Shown here piece by piece: positions 17,517-25,908 of a stretch of DNA of 64,000 nucleotides (positions are counted from its first letter, which is position 1; each line of letters starts with the position of its first letter). The translations under genes and the position numbers were made by a program. The notes beneath the pieces were generated by a model that searched no databases, was not told the DNA's origin, and was given only the letters and a program-made list of their open reading frames with translations. The DNA is from CBDIDH01 sp965277595 (lineage in GTDB: Bacteria > Planctomycetota > Planctomycetia > Isosphaerales > Isosphaeraceae): positions 1,922,001-1,986,000 of the forward strand of contig CBDIDH010000002.1 of NCBI GenBank assembly GCA_965277595.1, given 5' to 3'.

Positions 17517-17859
17517 AAACGATCCCGCGACAACCCAAATGAGAACCGCCGCCAGGGATCGCCAAAGGCGTGTCGCCAAGAGGTCAGGAGGTCAGATCGG
17601 CGCTGGCTGGACAACCCGATCGAGCCGGAGACCCTTGCGACAAGCCGGCGAGGCCGGCGGCGGTGTCAGGCAGACCGTACCGAGGCGTCGGTGAGAACGC
17701 CTTTGACGGGATTCAGGTACCGGCAGATGGAGGACGAAACCTCCGTCGTTCACGCCGAAGGACCCCAAGGGGTCGGTGATCCGCCATTAGCAACAATACA
17801 TCCAGAGGTCTGGAATGTCCAGACCTTACCCCGGCATGCCCCTTTGAGATTTTTTTCGG
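17517..17859. other. Non-coding region with several hairpins; candidate structured RNA
   Basis: No gene was found in 343 bases. Several strong stems lie close together: AGGCGT/ACGCCT (17682-17703 area), GGAGG-ACGAAA-CCTCC (about 17729-17744), GACCCC-AA-GGGGTC (17761-17774), and a 9-base-pair stem AGGTCTGGA/TCCAGACCT with a 3-base loop (17806-17826). GTACC and GGTAC could pair to enclose the first. This could be a regulatory RNA, a mobile-element remnant or terminators. It matches no riboswitch class known to me. Confidence 0.35.
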
Positions 17860-18483
17860 TCAGCGGGCGACCGGGTAATAAATGGTCGTGCCGGTCGCCG
17901 GGTTGTAATAGACGGGGTACCGGTAGCCGTCTCCGGGGGTGTAGTACTGACCGGTGAAATAGGGAGCGCCGGTCCCCTGGGTGGTGTAGTTCGTCTGGCC
18001 GTACGAGTAGCCGTTGTAGCCGCTTGAATAGCTGCCGTAGCCATTCCCGTAGCCGTTCCCGTAGCCATAGCCGTTGCCGTAGCCGCCGTAACCCCCACCA
18101 TAGCCGCCGTAGCCACCGTAGCCGCCGTAGCCGCCGTAGCCGAGGCCAGATCCAAGGCCGTACCCGAGTCCGAAGCCCAAAAGGCCGCCGTAGCCGAGGC
18201 CACCGTAGCCGCCGTAGCCACCACCATAGCCGCCGCCGCCGTAGCCGCCGCGGTATCCGCCGTAGCCGCCGCCACGATAGACGCCACCACCGCCGCCGCC
18301 ACGGTATCCGCCGTAGCCGCCGCCCATGTGGCCGCCACCGCCGCCCATGTGGCCGCCACCGCCGCCACCACCGTGACCGCCATCGCCGCCGCCACCGTGA
18401 GCGAAGACGGGCGTGACGGAGGTCAATGCAACCGCCAACGCCAGCGCTGTCGCCTTCGGAACCCAGCCGCTCAAGAGTTTCAT
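17860..18483 (-). CDS. Secreted Gly/Tyr-rich low-complexity protein
   Basis: The 207-residue protein has a signal peptide (about residues 1-28, ending VFAHG). A His/Gly-rich stretch (GGGGHMGGGGG) follows, then a long run of GGYGGYGG and GYGNGYG units to about residue 160, then a more ordered tail (PGDGYRYPVYYNPATG). The composition resembles structural or adhesive Gly-Tyr proteins, and the His/Gly part could bind metal. No enzyme motif is present. The function is unknown; a cell-envelope role is an inference. Confidence 0.75.
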   Translation of the reverse strand: MKLLSGWVPKATALALAVALTSVTPVFAHGGGGDGGHGGGGGGGHMGGGGGHMGGGYGGYRGGGGGGVYRGGGYGGYRGGYGGGGYGGGYGGYGGLGYGGLLGFGLGYGLGSGLGYGGYGGYGGYGGYGGGYGGYGNGYGYGNGYGNGYGSYSSGYNGYSYGQTNYTTQGTGAPYFTGQYYTPGDGYRYPVYYNPATGTTIYYPVAR

Positions 18484-18627
18484 CGTTGCTCTCCCAGGGC
18501 TCGAACCAACTTGACGCCTTGTAAGTTTAGGCCCGGCCTCTCACGCACCAGGACGATTCTTCTACGAGCCCGGGAGAGACTTGGGTCACAGATCGTTCGA
18601 ATTCCGCGAGATCGCGCTGTTTTGGAG

Positions 18628-19044
18628 TCAATTCCCCGGTTTTTCCTCGGACTTTGACGAGACGGGAGTGACCGTCGCCGTATGCCGGGAAGCCCGGGCG
18701 CGGGCGGCGGCCTCGCGACGGAGGGTCAGCAGTTGCTTCTGGGCATCAGTGAGGACGGCCTCGCAATCGGCGAGCTGGTCGGCCTGGGCCTGGACGAGTT
18801 GCTTGTGAAGGGCATCAATCTGGGCCTGGTGTTTAGCCCGGATCTTGTAAATCTCTTCCTTCTGTTCGGGGGTCAGACCGACCTGGCCGAAGAGGGGCGG
18901 CACGCGTCGGGTGGGGTCAACGGTCTTCTTCGCCACCACCGGGGCCGTTGGCTCATCGGCGGCAATGGAGAGAGCGCAAAGGCTCACGAAAGACGCCAGG
19001 GCGAGCCCGCAGGCCCGCGCACCTGTCCACCGGGAAATCGTCAT
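18628..19044 (-). CDS. Small secreted Spy/CpxP-like helical protein
   Basis: The 138-residue protein has a signal peptide (about 1-29, ending SIAADE). A helical region carries two LTxxQ-type motifs, LTPEQKEEIYKIRAKHQ and LTDAQKQLLTLRRE, the signature repeated in Spy/CpxP periplasmic proteins. A charged disordered tail ends the protein. Spy-type proteins act as periplasmic chaperones or stress sensors, but this one is too diverged for a firm role. The secreted proteins at 33704-37639 share similar motifs. Confidence 0.75.
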   Translation of the reverse strand: MTISRWTGARACGLALASFVSLCALSIAADEPTAPVVAKKTVDPTRRVPPLFGQVGLTPEQKEEIYKIRAKHQAQIDALHKQLVQAQADQLADCEAVLTDAQKQLLTLRREAAARARASRHTATVTPVSSKSEEKPGN

Positions 19045-19447
19045 CGATCGAGTCCTTGATGAGGAGCGTCGTTTCAGGAGCCGACTTCGGCCCCGTCTGC
19101 TCTTGGGAAAACCGCCACCAACGCAACCCTATACGATCGCATGCCTTGATGCCACAGAATTTTTCCAAGAATGTATGGGCGTGCATCTCTTCGTGGGCCC
19201 GGATCTGGAATTTTCTGGTCCAGCGCGCGAAGAACGGGAAAACGGATCTCGCCGCGAACGCTCAACGTTGTCTTTGGTGAAGGCGCGGGGACTTTACCGG
19301 GTCTGGATTGCGGGTTACGATGCCAAGTCCCGAATCGAACGCCTTACCCGGCCGGTCGTACCGTCGGACGGGACGGTTCGCGAGGTCTGTTTCCTTGTCC
19401 TTGTCCTTGTTCCGCAACTCGCCGCACGCCCACGGAGACGACCCCTC
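19045..19447. other. Divergent intergenic region
   Basis: 403 bases between the Spy-like gene (minus) and a membrane protein (plus). The long plus-strand frame running through from 18911 is probably non-coding: the downstream protein has a well-placed start at 19448 and the upstream translation has no domain-like character. No specific site was recognised. Confidence 0.4.
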
Positions 19448-20287
19448 ATGGCCATGGACCCGAAGTCGACGCCCCCGCCCGGCACCCACACCGCGCGTGC
19501 CGACGTCAAGGGAATCCGAGTTTTCACCTATCCGAAGGTGATCTTCATGTTCCCGACGATGATCGTCGCCCTGATCTGCGCCATCGGGATGAAGGCGATC
19601 GGCGACAAGACCGTTGACCCGACAAAAGTCGTCGCGGCGACCCCCGACGATCCCAAGGTCCACGCCGCCGACGCCGCGACCGGCTCCCCGGTCATGGCCA
19701 AACATGACCGATTCAAACGCCCCGAGAACCTCTTCGCGGTCCTCTTCCTGGGTGTTTTCGCCTTCAACCTGCTGATCATGGCGATTGATTTTCCGAGGTT
19801 CACGATCGTCGCGGTCGGCCTCTTGGTGGGCTTCCTGGTCTTCTTTATCCTCTGGATCGGCGCCGCGTTTGACGTCGAGTTGATGCGCGCGGTGCGCGGC
19901 GTGATGTCGAGTATCTATGTGATCGCCAACGCGGAGTTCTACTTCATCGTCTCGCTTATCATGGCGATCGTTCTGGCAATCGTGTACGCGACCCGGTATC
20001 TCGACTATTACCAGATCTTGCCCAACGAGATCCTTCATCACCACGGGCCGATGAGCGACCTCGAACGGTTCCCGACGATGAACCTGAAGTTCGACAAGGA
20101 GATTCCCGACGTCCTGGAGTTCGCCTTTTTAGGCGCGGGGCGGCTCGTGCTTCATGTCACCGAGGAGCGCAAGGCGATCGTCCTCGACAACGTCCTCTTC
20201 ATCAACTCGGTCGAGGCGTCGTTGAAGAACTTGATGAGCCGGATGGAAGTCCGGGTCACGACCGACCAGGAGGTCGCCGACATGTGA
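19448..20287 (+). CDS. Multi-pass membrane protein of unknown function
   Basis: The 279-residue protein has hydrophobic segments at about residues 24-45 and 90-110, then a long hydrophobic stretch (about 112-135) and one more near 155-180, followed by a soluble C-terminal domain of about 95 residues (LEFAFLGAGRLVLHVTEERKAI, INSVEASLKNLMSRMEVRV). The ATG at 19448 has GGAG about 9 bases upstream; a second in-frame ATG follows at 19454. No catalytic motif was seen. The next gene, 70 bases downstream on the same strand, is also a membrane protein, so the two may form an operon. Confidence 0.8.
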   Translation: MAMDPKSTPPPGTHTARADVKGIRVFTYPKVIFMFPTMIVALICAIGMKAIGDKTVDPTKVVAATPDDPKVHAADAATGSPVMAKHDRFKRPENLFAVLFLGVFAFNLLIMAIDFPRFTIVAVGLLVGFLVFFILWIGAAFDVELMRAVRGVMSSIYVIANAEFYFIVSLIMAIVLAIVYATRYLDYYQILPNEILHHHGPMSDLERFPTMNLKFDKEIPDVLEFAFLGAGRLVLHVTEERKAIVLDNVLFINSVEASLKNLMSRMEVRVTTDQEVADM

Positions 20288-20356
20288 CCCCTGGGACGGG
20301 TCGACCTCGATCGGGACGTCTTCGAGCGCAAGTCAAAAGGGGGCGGAGACTTCCCG

Positions 20357-20959
20357 ATGGGTCAACCGATCGTCTTGCCGGCGGGGAGTGTCATTGAAGA
20401 GCGCGACGGCTGGGACGGGTTAACCCTGCTCTGGCGTGCTCGGGTCGGGGCGTATGCGCGGTATTTCTCCGCCGTGTTCATCGGCTTCTGGCTTTGCGGC
20501 TGGGCGGCGGGCTGGTTCTTCGCGGCCGGCAGACTTCTCGCGGGCGACCAGAACCTGTTCCTGATTGGCTGGCTCGGGGCCTGGACGGTCGGCGGCGGCG
20601 CGGTGATCTGGACATTCTGGCGGTTAATCCGCCCGATCCGTCCGGAATCGGTCACCCTGGGACTGGATCACTTCGGCTATGATCCGGGAACCGCGCCGCC
20701 GGATCTCTATCGGCATCGGCGCCTCGGGCGTCGAAGTTCCTGGCGCTACGTCGACCTGTTCGGTGAGAACGCGGCGCGGCTCAAAAGACCGATCCGCGTC
20801 GCCAAGGCCGAGTTAGGGAAATTCCGGATCGAACGCGTGGGCGAGCGCCAGCGGCTCACGTTCGATCGAGGGGCGGACCGGATCGAGATTGGCGCCTGCC
20901 TTCGCGAGCCGGAACGCGAATGGCTGCACGCGACGCTGGAACTCTGGCGCCTCTCCTGA
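20357..20959 (+). CDS. Small membrane protein of unknown function
   Basis: The 200-residue protein has two transmembrane segments (about residues 35-58 and 66-92) with short loops, then a basic C-terminal domain (RRLGRRSSWRYVDLF, IEIGACLREPEREWLHATLELW). The general plan, two helices plus a PH-like soluble part, is similar to the protein at 2819-3358. It follows the previous gene closely on the same strand. Function not recognised. Confidence 0.75.
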   Translation: MGQPIVLPAGSVIEERDGWDGLTLLWRARVGAYARYFSAVFIGFWLCGWAAGWFFAAGRLLAGDQNLFLIGWLGAWTVGGGAVIWTFWRLIRPIRPESVTLGLDHFGYDPGTAPPDLYRHRRLGRRSSWRYVDLFGENAARLKRPIRVAKAELGKFRIERVGERQRLTFDRGADRIEIGACLREPEREWLHATLELWRLS

Positions 20960-20997
20960 ACAAACAGGAGTCGGCGCCCGATCGTTCGCTCTGAGCG

Positions 20998-21855
20998 TCA
21001 AAGGCCGCTGGGCTCGCGGACGGCGACGGCTTCAACCGAGGCGACGTGCGGGCCGGGAATCGGCTCGGGACCGGCGTCGGCTCGCGAGGGGTTGGGCGTT
21101 GCCGCCTGGCCGGCGAGAAGCTCGTCGAGGATCGCGCCGTTAAGCGTGGTCTCGATGTCGCGGAGCCGTCGGGCGATATACGCGCCGTCAAGAACGCGAT
21201 GGTCGTAGATCAGCTTGATGACGACGTCGCCGGTCGTCGAGATCGGCCCGAAGGTCAGGGTGGTCGTCAAGGGCGAGATCGGATGGAGCGACTCGGCGCC
21301 GAGGGCTCCGTAGCTGGTCAGGCCGAACGTCCCGAACCGCTTCGCCCGCTTGAATCCCGAGACGTTCAGGGTGCTCCACCAGAGCAGGCGTCGGATCGGC
21401 CGAGGCGCCCGGCTGACCCGGAGGGCCTGTCGGTAGACGCCGACCTTTTCGAGCGGCTGGTGCTTGTACCAGCTCAGGGCTTCCTGAAGCTGAACGATGG
21501 TCTGGCTTTCGGGCGCCCGGAAGAGACCGACGAAGACGCCAGGCTCGCCCTGATACGAGCGTTCGATCGCCAGGGCGCAGTTCATCCAGGGATGCTCGTA
21601 GAGCCTCGGCCAGGGGAACTGCAACAAGGCCCGGCGCAGCGGCGGGTGGTTTGAGCCCACCAGCGCATAGGCCTTCATGAAGAGGGCCTGCCACGATGGC
21701 TTCGCCGGGTGTTCGGCCCGCGCCTTGAACAGCGCGGACACATTCACCGTCAGGGCCACCGGAGTGGATGGCACCTGCCGAGCGAAGTGGATCAGGTCGA
21801 TGATAAATCGCCTGGGTCCCGAGATCGGCAAACTATTTCCCTTCGACTCGTGCAT
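20998..21855 (-). CDS. Stand-alone 2-oxoacid dehydrogenase acyltransferase-like (E2/CAT fold) protein
   Basis: The 285-residue protein resembles the catalytic domain of dihydrolipoamide acyltransferases: the C-terminal IYDHRVLDGAYIARRLRDIE matches the active-site DHRxxDG motif with its catalytic His, and TLTFGPISTTGDVVIKL matches the preceding strand. It lacks any lipoyl or subunit-binding domain and has no E1/E3 neighbours, so it is more likely an acyltransferase acting on another acceptor (chloramphenicol-acetyltransferase fold). The start at 21855 has GAGGTG 6 bases upstream; a longer frame upstream lacks support. The last 30 residues are disordered. Confidence 0.8.
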   Translation of the reverse strand: MHESKGNSLPISGPRRFIIDLIHFARQVPSTPVALTVNVSALFKARAEHPAKPSWQALFMKAYALVGSNHPPLRRALLQFPWPRLYEHPWMNCALAIERSYQGEPGVFVGLFRAPESQTIVQLQEALSWYKHQPLEKVGVYRQALRVSRAPRPIRRLLWWSTLNVSGFKRAKRFGTFGLTSYGALGAESLHPISPLTTTLTFGPISTTGDVVIKLIYDHRVLDGAYIARRLRDIETTLNGAILDELLAGQAATPNPSRADAGPEPIPGPHVASVEAVAVREPSGL

Positions 21856-22205
21856 CCATGCACCTCGACGAGACGAGACCTCGGGTCCCGACCACGACCT
21901 TCGATCGATCCCGGGTGGGAAAACCGCCGGGCCGATTCGAGGCGGGAGAGTACCGGAATTTATCGGCCCTGGGAAGCCGAAGGTGAACGTTATTCTGGAA
22001 ATGCCGCCTTGAGACGCGCGCAATCCTCTGGCGAAGATCAGGAACAGAGAGGATGAACCATGCCCCAATCATGCTCGGTTGGCGTCATGTCATCTTCCTG
22101 GACCTCCCGTTTTGGTCATCGACTTTGAAGATGTTGCACGTCGAGGGGCACTTTGGTCGTAGGACAAAGGACACAAGGTCAAAGGACAGATTTTGTCCTT
22201 AAGCC
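21856..22205. other. Intergenic region between the acyltransferase and the insertion sequence
   Basis: 350 bases with no gene. The part nearest the acyltransferase should hold its promoter. The right-hand end, 22161-22200, is the left arm and hinge of a family B hairpin (GGACAAAGGAC units, then AGATTTTGTCCTT) cut by the insertion sequence. Confidence 0.6.
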
Positions 22206-22244
22206 TGGCCTGCTCCCCATTTCTTGGTCCAGGGATAATGGGAA

Positions 22245-23147
22245 TCACGGGTGCGGTTGTTCATCAGGTGGTGGCTCAATCGGGGTCGCTTCGATCGGCA
22301 CGTACCTCACTTGGGTGGCCGCGAACTCGGTCGGGGTCTGGTAGCCCAGGGAACTGTGCGGGCGTTCCGTATTGTACTCCTCCTTCCAGAACGCGCCCAA
22401 CGCCCTGGCTTGAACTTCGTTCTCGAACTCCTCGCGGTCCAGGAACTCGTCGCGGAGCTTGCTGTGAAACGACTCTGCATAACCGTTCTGCCACGGGCTC
22501 CCCGGCGCGACGTACAATGTCCCGGAGCCGGTCAACTCCAGCCAACTTCGCACCGCCAGGGCCGCGAACTCCGGCCCGTTGTCGCTGCGGACCCGATGGG
22601 GCGGGCCGCCGCGACGCGCGGCAACCTTGGCCAGGATCACCTGGATTTCCTCGGCGGTCATGCCTCGACGCGCCTCCAACGCGAGGCATTCACGAGTGTA
22701 CTCATCAACCAGACTCAGCCATTTCAGGCTCCGCCCATCACTTGTACGATCAAAGATAAAGTCCCATGTCCAAACATCGTCTTTACCACGCGACGGGCGG
22801 ACGTGACAGGCGTTCGCGTCCTGGCCGTGCGACCGGCGGGGCTTGGAATTCGCCCTCGGCCCGGCCAGTTTCAGCCCCAACTGACGCCAATGGCGACGCA
22901 CCGTCTTCTTGTTGACCGACCAGCCTTCGCGGACCAACAGCGCCCAGATCCGCCGATATCCGTACCGCGGGTGCGTGCCGGCGAGCTCCTCGATCCGTCG
23001 CGCCAACGCCACCTGTTCGTCCCGCGCGACGGGCGTGTACCGGAGGCAGGACCGGGACAGGCCCAGCGTCCGGGACGCGCGACGTTCAGATACGTTGAAG
23101 TGATCACTTACCTCGGTAGCGATCAATCGGCGGCGGGCGGCAGTCAT
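22245..23147 (-). CDS. IS3-family transposase OrfB (DDE integrase)
   Basis: The 300-residue catalytic part of the transposase has an HTH_21-like N-terminal region (ARRIEELAGTHPRYGYRRIW) followed by the rve integrase core. The catalytic triad is visible as Asp in VWTWDFIFDR, Asp in VRSDNGPEF and Glu in GYAESFHSKLRDEF. The frame is open upstream of the ATG at 23147, so OrfB is expected mainly as an OrfAB fusion made by -1 frameshifting at the A8 tract. The frame is intact, so the element may be active. Confidence 0.95.
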   Translation of the reverse strand: MTAARRRLIATEVSDHFNVSERRASRTLGLSRSCLRYTPVARDEQVALARRIEELAGTHPRYGYRRIWALLVREGWSVNKKTVRRHWRQLGLKLAGPRANSKPRRSHGQDANACHVRPSRGKDDVWTWDFIFDRTSDGRSLKWLSLVDEYTRECLALEARRGMTAEEIQVILAKVAARRGGPPHRVRSDNGPEFAALAVRSWLELTGSGTLYVAPGSPWQNGYAESFHSKLRDEFLDREEFENEVQARALGAFWKEEYNTERPHSSLGYQTPTEFAATQVRYVPIEATPIEPPPDEQPHP

Positions 23148-23419
23148 GGCTTTTTTTTCAAGGCCTCCTGTAACATGCGACGGTCCAGGGCCAGTTCGGC
23201 GACGAGGAGCTTGAGCCGGCTGACATCGGCTTCGAGTTCGGACACGCGAAGTTGTTCGGCGGTGACGGGGTTCTCCTGGAGGGCCTTCCAACGGTAGTAG
23301 GTGGTCGTCGCGTAGCCGGCCTTGCGGCAGGCCTGGTGAACATTTAGACCGGCGTCAAGGTCGGCCTGAACCTCTCGGAGGGTCTTGGCAATCTGGTCCG
23401 ATCCTGGTCGTTTTCGCAT
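23144..23419 (-). CDS. IS3-family transposase OrfA (helix-turn-helix)
   Basis: The 91-residue protein begins MRKRPGSDQIAKTLREVQ and carries a helix-turn-helix (VHQACRKAGYATTTYYRWKA) followed by a leucine-zipper-like coiled coil (LRVSELEADVSRLKLLVAEL). It binds the IS ends and regulates transposition. Its stop codon overlaps the ATG of OrfB (ATGA). The start at 23419 is chosen because the upstream frame runs outside the element. Confidence 0.93.
   Translation of the reverse strand: MRKRPGSDQIAKTLREVQADLDAGLNVHQACRKAGYATTTYYRWKALQENPVTAEQLRVSELEADVSRLKLLVAELALDRRMLQEALKKKP
23151..23158 (-). other. Slippery A8 tract for -1 ribosomal frameshifting
   Basis: Eight consecutive A on the coding strand near the end of OrfA (A-AAA-AAA type) place OrfB in the -1 frame, the classic IS3 arrangement for making the OrfAB transposase. 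Confidence 0.85.
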
Positions 23420-23492
23420 GGGTCGCTCCTGGCTCTCTGCCAGTTGTACGATTCCCATTAAGACTGGACCAGGTTTCGGGGGGCAGGCCAGC

Positions 23493-23553
23493 CCTCTGTC
23501 CCTTGGCTTTGCCCTGCTCTCTGTCCTCTGTCCTCTGTCCTTTGCCCTCTTGA
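23493..23553. repeat. Right arm of the family B hairpin interrupted by the insertion sequence
   Basis: CCTCTGTCCCTTGG, then TCCTCTG and TCCTTTG heptads. With the left arm at 22161-22200 it would re-form a standard family B element if the IS were removed. Confidence 0.75.
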
Positions 23554-23748
23554 ATTTACGACGATTCCACAACAACTCCATTCATTGCCCATCGTACACC
23601 CATCATCCTTTGATCCGTTTGAATCCCACCCCCCCGACCGCTGGCCTCTGGCATGGCGAGAGCCGAGCCTTTAGAATACCCCCTTCGACTCCGACAAGTG
23701 TGCGAACGCACGCCCGCGCGGCGGCCCCCCCATCTGGAGCGTTCCTTC

Positions 23749-24768
23749 ATGGCGGCAACCGAGGCCGAAGTGTCGCTCGGCGAGAACGACGTGCAGGCGA
23801 TCGACGAGTTGCGCGCGGTTTATGCGCGTCTTCGCGCCGAACTCGCCAAGGTGATCGTCGGTCAGGCCGACGTGATCGAGCGGCTGGGAATCTGCCTCTT
23901 TGCCCGAGGCCATGCGCTCTTGATGGGCGTTCCGGGCCTGGCCAAGACCTTGCTCGTCGGCAAGCTCGCCGAGACGATGAGCCTGAAATTTTCGCGGATT
24001 CAGTTCACGCCCGACCTGATGCCGATGGACATCACCGGAACCGACATCCTTCAGGATGGCGCGACCGGCCGCCGTGAATTCCACTTCGTCCACGGCCCCG
24101 TCTTCGCCAACATCGTTCTCGCCGACGAGATCAACCGCGCCCCACCGAAGACCCAGGCCGCGATGCTCGAAGCGATGCAGGAGCAGAACGTCACGGTCGT
24201 CGGCAAATCGTTCCGCCTGCCGCCGCCGTTTCTGGTCCTCGCCACCCAGAACCCCGTCGAGCAGGAAGGGACGTACCCGCTTCCCGAGGCGCAGCTTGAC
24301 CGGTTCATGTTCCTGATCGAGCTGGATTATCCGTCCGAGGCCGAGGAGATCCAGATCGCCCGGACGACGACCGGCGACGCCCTCCCAAAGCTCGACCACC
24401 TGCTGACCCCCGACGACGTGATCCGGTTCCAGCACCTGGTGCGCCGCCTTCCCGTTCCCGACCACATTTATACCTATGCCGCCCGGCTCGCCCGCAAGAC
24501 CCGGCCGAACGGGCCGACGGCCCCCGCCTGGCTCAAGCCCCTGGTTTCCTGGGGCGCCGGTCCGCGCGCGGTGCAATATCTGATCCTCGGCGCCAAGGCC
24601 CGCGCGGCGCTTCTTGGCAGCTACATGGTCCGGCTCGAAGACGTCCAGGAAGTCGCCGCCCCCGTCCTCACGCACCGGGTCCTCACCACCTTCGCCGCGC
24701 AGGCCGAAGGCATCGACGCCCGCGCGATCGTCAAGCGTCTCCTTGAAGAGTCCAACGCCGAAAAATAA
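23749..24768 (+). CDS. MoxR-family AAA+ ATPase
   Basis: The 339-residue protein is a full-length MoxR ATPase: Walker A-type GVPGLAKTLL, the FTPDLMPMDITGTDIL segment typical of MoxR, Walker B ILADEINRAPPKTQAAMLEAMQE, sensor 1 ATQNPVEQEGTYPLPEAQLDRF, and a C-terminal lid domain. MoxR proteins act as chaperones for vWA proteins, often for maturation or activation of envelope complexes. It heads the DUF58-BatA-vWA cluster downstream, which fits. The start at 23749 has GGAG about 9 bases upstream. Confidence 0.95.
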   Translation: MAATEAEVSLGENDVQAIDELRAVYARLRAELAKVIVGQADVIERLGICLFARGHALLMGVPGLAKTLLVGKLAETMSLKFSRIQFTPDLMPMDITGTDILQDGATGRREFHFVHGPVFANIVLADEINRAPPKTQAAMLEAMQEQNVTVVGKSFRLPPPFLVLATQNPVEQEGTYPLPEAQLDRFMFLIELDYPSEAEEIQIARTTTGDALPKLDHLLTPDDVIRFQHLVRRLPVPDHIYTYAARLARKTRPNGPTAPAWLKPLVSWGAGPRAVQYLILGAKARAALLGSYMVRLEDVQEVAAPVLTHRVLTTFAAQAEGIDARAIVKRLLEESNAEK

Positions 24769-24806
24769 GGAATCGGCCACGCATTCCGTCCCGGTTTCGC
24801 CCTCTT

Positions 24807-24890
24807 GATGACCGATGGCCAATGACCAATGACCAATGACTGAATCATTCCGCACTTCGGTCATCGGTCATCGGGAATTTGCCCATTGCC
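24807..24890. repeat. Family A hinged heptad hairpin (hinge on minus strand)
   Basis: Left arm of ATGACCG/ATGACCA heptads, hinge TGAATCATTCCGCACTTC, right arm of two CGGTCAT heptads, then CGGGAATTTGCC. On the minus strand the hinge reads GAAGTGCGGAATGATTC. It lies between the MoxR and DUF58 genes. Confidence 0.8.
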
Positions 24891-24996
24891 CCTGACCCGT
24901 GACCCCCTGGTCAAGCAACTCGCCCGACCCGATTGATTGATTGATTGACCCCGGCGGATCGCCTCCCGACTGTCCGAGCATGGAGCCCCCCCCTCG

Positions 24997-25908
24997 ATGT
25001 TTCCCGACCGACGCCCCCGGAGCTTTCTCGACCCCGCGGCGCTCGGTCGACTGGCGGCCCTGCCGCTCAACGCCCGCAAGCCGATGCAAGGGAACGTCTC
25101 GGGCCGACACCCCAGCCCGCATCGAGGCTCCAGCGTCGAGTTCGCCGAATATCGTAAATACGTCCCCGGCGACGACCTCCGCCGACTCGACTGGCGCGCC
25201 TACGGCCGTTCCGACCGCTTCTTCGTCAAGGAGTTCGAGGCCGATACCAACCTCAAGTGTTGCCTCGTCGTTGATACGAGCGGGTCGATGGACTTCGCCT
25301 CCGCCGGCCTCACCAAGATCGAATACGCCCGACGGATCGCCGCCGCCCTGGCGCAACTGGCCGTCCGACAGGGCGACGCCGTCGGCCTCTCCTGCCTTTC
25401 CGAAGGGCCGATCCGCACCATCCCCCCGCGCCGCAACCCCGCGCACCTGCTCGGGGTCTTTGACACGCTCGAACAGATCCGGCCCCGGGGCGAGACTCCG
25501 CTTGTCCCCGCCCTGCACGAACTGGCCGAAACCCTCGGCCGACGCGCCTTGGTCGTCATCGTCTCCGACCTCTTCGTCGACCCGGAGTTGCTCCGAGGCT
25601 GCTTCCAGCACCTCCGCTTTCGCAGGCACGACGTCGCTGTCTTTCACCTCCTCGACCCCCAGGAACTCGCCTTCGCCTTCCGACGCCCCACGCGTTTCCT
25701 CGACATGGAAGGCGGCCCCGCCGTCTTCGCCGAGCCGAACGAGATCGCCGAACGCTATCAGAAAGCCCTGACCGGCTACCTCGACGCCCTCACCGGAATC
25801 GTCCGCGAGTCGGCCGTTGATTACCATCGCGTCTCGACCGACGAAGACTATGAACAGGTCCTCATGCGCTTCCTCGCCGGCCGCGCCCGCGCCGGGAGCG
25901 GCCGATGA
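24997..25908 (+). CDS. DUF58 domain protein (vWA-like)
   Basis: The 303-residue protein shows the DUF58 signature VEFAEYRKYVPGDDLRRLDWRAYGR (residues about 47-71) and a vWA-type MIDAS motif, VDTSGSMDF near residue 92, with a supporting VIVSDLFVD strand near 185. DUF58 proteins are standard partners of MoxR ATPases. No transmembrane segment was seen. The stop overlaps the next gene's ATG by 4 bases, so translation is coupled to the BatA-like protein. Confidence 0.92.
   Translation: MFPDRRPRSFLDPAALGRLAALPLNARKPMQGNVSGRHPSPHRGSSVEFAEYRKYVPGDDLRRLDWRAYGRSDRFFVKEFEADTNLKCCLVVDTSGSMDFASAGLTKIEYARRIAAALAQLAVRQGDAVGLSCLSEGPIRTIPPRRNPAHLLGVFDTLEQIRPRGETPLVPALHELAETLGRRALVVIVSDLFVDPELLRGCFQHLRFRRHDVAVFHLLDPQELAFAFRRPTRFLDMEGGPAVFAEPNEIAERYQKALTGYLDALTGIVRESAVDYHRVSTDEDYEQVLMRFLAGRARAGSGR

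Larger units (their letters stand above)
22206..23491 (-). mobile_element. IS3-family insertion sequence, about 1.28 kb, with orfA/orfB
   Basis: Two overlapping transposase frames are flanked by imperfect terminal inverted repeats of about 40 bases. Both ends share CTGGCCTGC, CCCC, TGGTCCAG and TAATGGGAATC blocks and begin with TG and end with CA as usual for IS3. Two boundary choices fit: 22206-23491 with a 3-base GCC target duplication, or 22211-23486 with a 4-base GGCC duplication; the GGCC palindrome makes them hard to separate. The element interrupts a family B heptad hairpin whose halves lie on either side. Confidence 0.93.

Noticed and set aside
17508..17957. 149-codon frame across the hairpin region
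   Set aside because: It starts in a repeat, runs through several strong inverted repeats and into the 3' end of the Gly/Tyr-rich gene on the other strand, and has no recognisable domain.
18911..19447. N-terminal extension of the membrane protein gene at 19448
   Set aside because: The extension overlaps the Spy-like gene on the other strand, lacks domain features, and a good ribosome-binding site precedes 19448.
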